Positions 28,343 to 33,692 of a DNA stretch of 33,692 nucleotides are shown one piece after another. Below the pieces are notes generated by a model. The model worked only from the letters and a program-made list of their open reading frames with translations, was not told the origin of the DNA and searched no databases. Position 1 is the first letter of the stretch, and the number at the start of each line of letters is the position of its first letter. Source of the DNA: Campylobacteraceae bacterium (lineage in GTDB: Bacteria > Campylobacterota > Campylobacteria > Campylobacterales > Sulfurovaceae); contig JALWLW010000118.1 of the NCBI GenBank assembly GCA_027081065.1, forward strand, positions 1 to 33,692, read 5' to 3'. Both the position numbers and the translations under genes were made by a program.

Positions 28343-28367
28343 TGTAGGCTCCTTTTGGGAGTCTACA
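28343..28367 (+). terminator. typA terminator hairpin
   Basis: TGTAGGCTCC (28343-28352) pairs with GGAGTCTACA (28358-28367), ten pairs with one G-T wobble and a five-base loop, ten bases after the typA stop. Confidence 0.6.
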
Positions 28368-28430
28368 ACCTCCCCTTTATTCTAGTTTTTAATCCATAAT
28401 ATTTTTAAGTTTTTATATATTATATTCTGT

Positions 28431-28436
28431 TATAAT
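28431..28436 (+). promoter_or_regulatory. -10 element of mscL
   Basis: TATAAT 31 bases before the mscL ATG; the ATG is preceded by AAGGAAA. Confidence 0.45.
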
Positions 28437-28466
28437 TTGTTTTAAAAATTACAGTAAGGAAATAAT

Positions 28467-28898
28467 ATGTTTTCAGAATTTAAAAAATTTCTTATACAAG
28501 GAAATATGGTAGATATGGCAGTAGGTTTCATTTTTGGTGGAGCTTTTGCTACAGTTATTAAATCAATGGTAGAGAATGTGATTATGCCACCAGTGGGTAT
28601 GCTTATGGGTAAAGTTGACTTCTCTCAGCTTTTTGTACCACTAGATGGAAAAGAGTATGCGACTATGTCAGCATTAGACAAAGTTGGTACACCAGCTATT
28701 AAGTATGGTCTATTTGTTAATGATGTTATCTCTTTTGTCATTCTTGGTTTTGTTGTATTTATGTTTATCAAAGGCTACAATAAACTAAAAGAGCCTGAGG
28801 AAGAAGCCGTACCAACAGAAAAAGCATGTCCTACTTGTGCATTAAAAATACCAGTAGAAGCTAAAAAATGTGGTTACTGTGGAGAGACTAACGTATAG
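28467..28898 (+). CDS. mscL: MscL large-conductance mechanosensitive channel with C-terminal zinc ribbon
   Basis: 143 residues. The N-terminal amphipathic segment and TM1 (MFSEFKKFLIQGNMVDMAVG, then GGAFATVIKSMVENVIMPPV) and TM2 (about 84-103) are standard. The pentameric channel opens under membrane tension to release solutes on osmotic downshock. The cytoplasmic helix normally ending MscL is replaced by an acidic linker and CPTC...CGYC (Cys121, 124, 135, 138), a zinc-ribbon pattern. This could order the cytoplasmic assembly or sense metal or redox state. Single gene between two hairpins. Confidence 0.95.
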   Translation: MFSEFKKFLIQGNMVDMAVGFIFGGAFATVIKSMVENVIMPPVGMLMGKVDFSQLFVPLDGKEYATMSALDKVGTPAIKYGLFVNDVISFVILGFVVFMFIKGYNKLKEPEEEAVPTEKACPTCALKIPVEAKKCGYCGETNV

Positions 28899-28911
28899 TT
28901 CTCTTTTATTT

Positions 28912-28937
28912 GTAGTGTTCGGTTTTACCGAACCTAC
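28912..28937. terminator. Bidirectional terminator between mscL and rarA
   Basis: GTTCGGT (28917-28923) and ACCGAAC (28927-28933) form a perfect stem with a TTT loop, lengthened by GTAG/CTAC with one bulged T. The right arm contains the rarA stop codon. Convergent genes share it. Confidence 0.7.
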
Positions 28938-30118
28938 GGCTTAATTCCTTTAATCTTATTTATCCACTCATCTAAGGTCTTTTCAAACCCTATTTTAGAA
29001 CTCTCATAAAACTTCATATCTTTACTCATGTAACTTTGCTCAACCCAACCGTTAAAATTATGTGGGTATAAGTAATTAACCTTGTCCTGTTTTATGTTTG
29101 CAGGTATAGGGTGAATCTCTCCTGCTTGTATGGCTTGAAGTGCAGCGTTTATCGCCATATAGGCCGAGTTGGACTTGGGTGAAGAAGCCAAATAGATTAC
29201 CAACTGCGACAAAGAGATTCGAGCTTCAGGGTAGCCAATCATCTTTACAATGTTCAGGGTAGAAGAAGCTAAATTTAAAGCATGAGGGTTAGCATTGCCT
29301 ATGTCTTCACTAGCTAGTATGCACAAACGTCGTGCTATAAACTCAGCAGGTTCTCCACCATTAACCAAACGTGCTAGGTAATAGACACTGGCATCTATGT
29401 CTGAACCACGTATGGACTTTATCATGGCAGAGGCTAGGTCGTAGTGTGAGTCGGCTTCGGAGCTTCCTGCTTGTAGAGCATGGGGGCGAATGGACTTTAG
29501 TTTTTCTAATGTTATTTCAGAGCCTAAAGCTATAGCTGTCTCTAAAAGGTTCAACATGGCACGAACATCGCCAGATGAAGAGTGTACCAGAAACTGTTTG
29601 ACTTTTTCACCTATGTGAATAACTTCTTGTTTTAGTATCTTTTCAAGCTGTTTATAGAGTGCAGAGTTATTCACATGTTTAAGTTCAAATAGATGAGAGC
29701 GTGAACGCATGGCAGAGGTGAGGGAGTAGTAGGGGTTTTCGGTCGATGCCCCAATGATAAGTGCCGAGTTATTTTCCATAAACGGAAGCAGAACCTCTTG
29801 CTGGTTTTTAGAGAGCCTATGAACCTCATCTATAAATATAAGAGGTTTTTCTAAGGCATTGGTATAGGCTTTAAAAATTTTTCGTAAATCTTCTACTTTA
29901 AGTGTGGTGGCATTGAGCTCAAAAAAGGGAGCTTGTAACTCTTTGGCTATAACTCGTGCTAAAGTAGTTTTTCCACAACCAGGAGGTCCATAAAAAAAAG
30001 AGTGCAGTAGACTCTTCTTCTCTATAAGCGTTCGTAACACTTGCCCCTGCTCTAAAAGATGCTCTTGCCCCACAATCTCATTGAGCGTGGTGGGTCGGTA
30101 CTTTAGAGCCAAAGACAT
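28934..30118 (-). CDS. rarA: RarA/MgsA replication-associated AAA+ ATPase
   Basis: 394 residues. Walker A is GPPGCGKT (44-51), Walker B FIDEVHR (95-101), sensor 1 is in GASTENPYYS, and an arginine-finger region lies at SAMRSRSHLF. The C-terminal MgsA tetramerisation domain includes SEDIGNANPHAL and YLASSPKSN. It acts at stalled replication forks with SSB and RecA. The ATG shares one base with the stop of the upstream pseudouridine synthase gene (TAATG), so the two are co-translated. Confidence 0.95.
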   Translation of the reverse strand: MSLALKYRPTTLNEIVGQEHLLEQGQVLRTLIEKKSLLHSFFYGPPGCGKTTLARVIAKELQAPFFELNATTLKVEDLRKIFKAYTNALEKPLIFIDEVHRLSKNQQEVLLPFMENNSALIIGASTENPYYSLTSAMRSRSHLFELKHVNNSALYKQLEKILKQEVIHIGEKVKQFLVHSSSGDVRAMLNLLETAIALGSEITLEKLKSIRPHALQAGSSEADSHYDLASAMIKSIRGSDIDASVYYLARLVNGGEPAEFIARRLCILASEDIGNANPHALNLASSTLNIVKMIGYPEARISLSQLVIYLASSPKSNSAYMAINAALQAIQAGEIHPIPANIKQDKVNYLYPHNFNGWVEQSYMSKDMKFYESSKIGFEKTLDEWINKIKGIKP

Positions 30119-31059
30119 TAGAACTTCTTATTTTTTTTGTTCGGGTTGTTTTTGTTAGAGTTTTTCTGATTAATCTCTTTGAGTCTCTTTTTCTCAGCTG
30201 ACTCAGCACGTCGTCGTTGGTCTTCGGTTTGGTTTTGTCTTTTTTCACGAAGGCGTTCGGCTTTGATTCTGTCCTCTTCCTCTTTTTTCTCTTGTGCTTC
30301 TACTTGGCGTATCATTTTTAGGTACTTGTGTAGGTCATCGTACTCACGTCGTGTAAAGAAACGGGTTTTTCCTGTTGGTAGATTGTTGAGCTGAATCCCT
30401 CCAAACTCTACCCTTTTAAGGTTAACTACATTGGCTTCAAAGTGTCCAAAGAAACGACGAAGTTCACGGTTTTTACCCTCGGCAATAGTCACACGTAGTT
30501 TGGTAAAGTTTGCTCCAGCGTTACGCACTTCGTAGTGAATAAAAGGCTCAAACTCCATGCCATAAATTTTAGACTTTTCATGTCCACCTGCACGTGCATC
30601 GTCCAAAATCAGACCCTCACGCATCGCCTCTTCCATTTCATTTGAAAAAGGTTTGTCTATTTTGATGTTGTAGGTACGGTCTAGCCCACTTTGCATCATG
30701 ACCTCTGCTACTCTTGGAGAGTCTGTCAAAAGCAAAAGCCCCTCAGAAGCAAAGTCCAAACGCCCAATAGGGATAAAGTGTCGAAACTTCCCAGGGAGCT
30801 TGTGAAAAATGGTGGTTCGTCCACGGTCATCTTTACGGGTAACAAGTGTCCCTTTTGGTTTGTTAAAAACCACCATGGTAAGTTCGGTTCGCTCTTTGAC
30901 GTGAAGCCCACGTACAGAGACTTGGTCACCCTCTTTTACTTCATAGCCAAAATTGTCCATTTTGACTTTATTAATGGTTACATCACCTGCTTCAATTAGT
31001 GCATCTGCCTCACGACGTGAATACTTTGAGTTGTGTGAAATATATTTGTTTAATCTCAT
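30118..31059 (-). CDS. rluB: RluB/RsuA-family rRNA pseudouridine synthase
   Basis: 313 residues. An S4 RNA-binding domain (1-60, MRLNKYISHNSKYSRREADA) precedes the RsuA/RluB catalytic domain with Asp102 in GRLDFASEGLLLLT. It isomerises a uridine in 23S (RluB) or 16S (RsuA) rRNA; the length and sequence favour the RluB group, but target choice is inferred. Residues from about 250 form a highly basic, Lys/Arg/Gln/Asn-rich low-complexity tail ending NPNKKNKKF, probably RNA-binding. First gene of a unit with rarA. Only a weak GAAAAGA ribosome site precedes the ATG. Confidence 0.9.
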   Translation of the reverse strand: MRLNKYISHNSKYSRREADALIEAGDVTINKVKMDNFGYEVKEGDQVSVRGLHVKERTELTMVVFNKPKGTLVTRKDDRGRTTIFHKLPGKFRHFIPIGRLDFASEGLLLLTDSPRVAEVMMQSGLDRTYNIKIDKPFSNEMEEAMREGLILDDARAGGHEKSKIYGMEFEPFIHYEVRNAGANFTKLRVTIAEGKNRELRRFFGHFEANVVNLKRVEFGGIQLNNLPTGKTRFFTRREYDDLHKYLKMIRQVEAQEKKEEEDRIKAERLREKRQNQTEDQRRRAESAEKKRLKEINQKNSNKNNPNKKNKKF

Positions 31060-31098
31060 TAATTTATCTTTTCTGTTTATTAATGGAAGTATAACACA

Positions 31099-33414
31099 TT
31101 AAATAATCCAAACGATTGAAAGCTCTTCAATGTTAATGTCAGACTTTTTAGGTTTCATAGAGGCATCTTTTATCTCAACATTATCAACATTAAACTTTTC
31201 AGATAATTCATCAATTTTCTCTTCAAGCTCTTCGGCTAAAAGTTCTAAATCTTCATGAATCTCTTCTAAGGCTTCTTGGGCTCTGCTAATGTCGCCTCGC
31301 TCTTTATAGGCACGGCTTCCTTTACTAAATGCCGTACCGAGTTTAGCCGTAGAAGTTCTCCCAAATAATGCTCCTAATATCGCAATTCCTGTATCTATCA
31401 TAGACTTACTAGCATCTGCCTCTTCTTTGGCTACTTTGTCTTGTGCTCTTTGTAAACGTTTCATGAGGGTTTTTTCTTTTTTCTCATAACGCTCTTGAAG
31501 CTCTTCTATCTCTTCCTCTTTTTTGTCATCTAAAATATCTTTCAAACGTACTTTAAAGTCGCCTAAGCTCTCATTTGGTTTTGAGTTTAATTTAGGAGAG
31601 GTTGTTTTAAAAAGCTCTAAACGTCTGTTTTTGTAAATCCAATTTACTAATTCTCGTTTGTTCTTTTTTAAACCTTTGTCCTCAGATATTTCAGCTGAGA
31701 GAGGAGAATAAGAAGCATTGCTAGGTTCAGCTGTTGAATATGTTGGGCAAGACTCTAGCTCTTCTGCATTTTCCCAATCTATAGCATCATCTTCATAGAG
31801 TTCAAGGTCAAGGCATAGGGTATGGTTCTCATCAATATCTTTGCTTTGAGAGAAATAGTGTACCTCTACTTTGGCTTGAAGTGTAGCTCTAAAGTTGTTT
31901 TGACCTGTGACATCAGTTGCATATTTTTGAGAGATGCTTTTGTCTAAATTGACAAAGTTCTCATAGCCTGTCTCTTTAGGCTCTTTACTCATGAGTGCTT
32001 GAGGTGCTGCAGATTTTTTAGCAGCCATTAGCTGTGAAATTTCAGCAGATTTAAGTGGACCTTTTAAGTAGGACATTACCCAACGAGTAGAGAAGATACG
32101 TATGTCTTCAAGGTGAGCAGATTTTAAGAAAAATGTACGTTTTTGTAGGTTGGCAAGTAGCTCTTTGATTTCTGATTTCGAGTATGAAGCCCCTACTTTT
32201 CCACCCAGACCATCGATGACACGTTCGATATCTTGACTGGTTTGTAGCCGACCAATAAACCATGTTCCAATGTTTGAAAGCCCCTTGTAGTCAAGGTCAA
32301 CAGGGTTTTGTGTACTTAAAATGACACCCGTACCAAATGCTCTGGCTTGTTTAAGAAGGAGCATCATAGGCTCTTTAGATGGTGGGTTTTTACTTGGTGG
32401 GAAGTAACCATAAATCTCATCCATGTAAAGTAGGGCTTTAAGTGCTGAAGTTCCTGATTGTTGACGCATCCAAGCAATGTATTTGTTAAGTAAAATAGTG
32501 ACAAAAAACATTCGTTCTTCATCGCTTAAATGGGCAATGGACATAACGGCTATTTTTGCTTTTCCATTTTCATCATAAAGAAGTCTTTGAATGTCTAGGG
32601 TATCTCCTTGTAGCCAAGCAGAAAAGGTTGGTGATGCAATAATCGAGTTAAATTTAGTGGCTAATGCAAAACGTTTCTCTTGTGGGTAAAAACTCTCTAG
32701 TGGTAGCACACCAATTTTGTCAAAGTTAGGGGAGATAATCTCTCCAATAAGTTTTTCAAGAGAGAGACTTTCGTTGTTTGTCCATTTATTAGCTAAGATT
32801 TGAGCGATGAGCAGGTACTCTTTAGAGCTAACAGGGTCTGCCTCTATTTTAATGAGAGAAAGCAGTGAGCTAACGGTACTTTTTAGGTACGATGCAAAAG
32901 TATCAGAGTCATTTAAAACTTCTGTTGGTGGTGCTTCGAGTGAACCTAAGATATTGATGGAGATTCCAGAAGAACTACCAGGGGTATAGATGGTTTTTTC
33001 TACGCCATGAAGTTTAGTCACACGAGCTTCATCTTGATAATCTCTTTTGATGCCTTCTTGCCACATGGTAGCCATTTTCTCTGCATAGTTTGCTACATTT
33101 TCATTTTTATTGGTAGCCTCATCTTCAATCCAAGGTTCAAAGTTTTTAGGGTTAAAAGTTGGGTCTGTTAAAAGTAGGTTTCCCATGTCACCTTTAGGAT
33201 CAATGAGAATAGCAGGAATGTTGTCAATTGCAGCCTCTTCAATAAGACCAATTCCTAAACCAGTTTTTCCCGAACCTGTCATACCAATGATAGCTGCATG
33301 GGTTGTAAAGTTTTTGTTTTTAAGTAGTGTAAGAGTATCTGTAGCTTCTTGTGTAGTTTTGTCGATGTTTCGACCTAAGTAGAAGAGTCCTAGTTTTTCG
33401 TAGATGTTTGTCAT
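31099..33414 (-). CDS. HerA/FtsK-like ATPase (DUF87/DUF853 type)
   Basis: 771 residues. Walker A is GMTGSGKTG (44-52), followed by ILIDPKGDMGNL, a typical HerA strand. Walker B is YMDEIYGYFPP (around 340), then STQNPVDLDYKGLSN and RLQTSQDIERVIDGL. The last 250 residues include a long charged helical stretch (EEEIEELQERYEKKEKTLMK) that should form a coiled coil, then a Gly-containing segment and another helix. HerA-type ATPases are hexameric DNA or protein translocases. The usual partner nuclease NurA is not in the window, so the role is unknown. GGGATAA before ATG 33414 is the likely ribosome site. It is convergent-free and lies divergent to the rRNA operon start. Confidence 0.8.
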   Translation of the reverse strand: MTNIYEKLGLFYLGRNIDKTTQEATDTLTLLKNKNFTTHAAIIGMTGSGKTGLGIGLIEEAAIDNIPAILIDPKGDMGNLLLTDPTFNPKNFEPWIEDEATNKNENVANYAEKMATMWQEGIKRDYQDEARVTKLHGVEKTIYTPGSSSGISINILGSLEAPPTEVLNDSDTFASYLKSTVSSLLSLIKIEADPVSSKEYLLIAQILANKWTNNESLSLEKLIGEIISPNFDKIGVLPLESFYPQEKRFALATKFNSIIASPTFSAWLQGDTLDIQRLLYDENGKAKIAVMSIAHLSDEERMFFVTILLNKYIAWMRQQSGTSALKALLYMDEIYGYFPPSKNPPSKEPMMLLLKQARAFGTGVILSTQNPVDLDYKGLSNIGTWFIGRLQTSQDIERVIDGLGGKVGASYSKSEIKELLANLQKRTFFLKSAHLEDIRIFSTRWVMSYLKGPLKSAEISQLMAAKKSAAPQALMSKEPKETGYENFVNLDKSISQKYATDVTGQNNFRATLQAKVEVHYFSQSKDIDENHTLCLDLELYEDDAIDWENAEELESCPTYSTAEPSNASYSPLSAEISEDKGLKKNKRELVNWIYKNRRLELFKTTSPKLNSKPNESLGDFKVRLKDILDDKKEEEIEELQERYEKKEKTLMKRLQRAQDKVAKEEADASKSMIDTGIAILGALFGRTSTAKLGTAFSKGSRAYKERGDISRAQEALEEIHEDLELLAEELEEKIDELSEKFNVDNVEIKDASMKPKKSDINIEELSIVWII

Positions 33415-33501
33415 TTATTATCCCTAGAAGTTAAATTAATGTATTCTATCATATTTAAATTAGAAATAAAAAACTTACATAATATAGTATAAAAATATTT
33501 T

Positions 33502-33523
33502 GACTAAAAAGTTATTTTTAGTC
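33502..33523. repeat. Perfect inverted repeat upstream of the rRNA promoter
   Basis: GACTAAAAA (33502-33510) and TTTTTAGTC (33515-33523) around GTTA. It lies about 50-70 bases upstream of the -35, so it may be a protein-binding site or a terminator-like element on either strand. Confidence 0.5.
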
Positions 33524-33571
33524 TAAGAAAAGTTAAAAATACACAAATTAGACACAAATCCATAAAAACCC

Positions 33572-33600
33572 TTGACAGAGAAGGAAGATTTCTCTATAAT
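33572..33600 (+). promoter_or_regulatory. Consensus sigma-70 promoter of an rRNA operon
   Basis: TTGACA (33572-33577) and TATAAT (33595-33600), both perfect, with the optimal 17-base spacer. It is the only perfect -35 box with proper spacing I saw in the window. A start near 33607 is expected. An A+T-rich upstream stretch could act as an UP element. Confidence 0.9.
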
Positions 33601-33692
33601 ACGCGTCCAAGAACATTGGGAGTCACTTAAAGTTAAGAGGCGAAAATATTGGAGACGATACGAAGGTGTTTTTAAGTGATCTTTAACAACCG
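33601..33692 (+). promoter_or_regulatory. rRNA operon leader with boxA-like antitermination site
   Basis: TGATCTTTAACA at 33677-33688 closely matches the boxA element of bacterial rRNA leaders (TGCTCTTTAACA in E. coli), which binds NusB/S10. TCACTTAAA (33623-33631) is complementary to TTTAAGTGA (33671-33679), so a long-range stem can form that overlaps boxA. No 16S sequence is reached before the window ends. Confidence 0.75.

Overview
The window looks like a chromosomal segment of a Campylobacterota (epsilonproteobacterial) genome, probably near Sulfurovum, Sulfurimonas or Arcobacter. The reasons are low G+C, a three-domain NifU next to NifS as in Helicobacter-type Fe-S assembly, and weak -35 but clear TATAAT-like -10 promoters. 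The genus is inferred and could not be tested here.

Left third (1-11420): a defence island. On the + strand are a SNF2-type helicase cut by the window edge, a DUF4391 protein, and a complete type III restriction-modification pair (mod, res). Between DUF4391 and mod, on the opposite strand and visibly richer in A+T, sit a DUF3037 protein and a two-gene module: a PD-(D/E)xK nuclease-like protein followed, with a 7-base overlap, by a Ski2-like helicase. That pair looks like Hachiman (HamA/HamB) or a close variant. The layout suggests this minus-strand cassette was inserted into a longer helicase-DUF4391-mod-res operon. The central recognition region of mod is itself much richer in A+T than its flanks, which suggests a swapped specificity module.

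Decay zone (11421-12348): two broken minus-strand genes. The second is a Rad52-family single-strand annealing protein with a missing N-terminal part, a frameshift and an in-frame stop. It is probably the residue of a phage or other mobile element.

Housekeeping and envelope part (12349-33414): tamA-tamB (outer-membrane assembly), a DUF420 membrane protein, a LysM membrane protein, a CAP-domain lipoprotein, a WG-repeat lipoprotein, nifS-nifU with a candidate IscR/Rrf2-type operator, a TPR protein, a YcbB-like L,D-transpeptidase, a small outer-membrane barrel protein, typA/bipA, mscL with an added zinc ribbon, rarA, an rluB-type pseudouridine synthase and a HerA-like ATPase. Most genes are separated by clear hairpins.

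Right edge (33415-33692): a consensus sigma-70 promoter (TTGACA, 17 bases, TATAAT) followed by a leader with a boxA-like element. This is almost certainly the start of a ribosomal RNA operon whose 16S gene lies just beyond the window.
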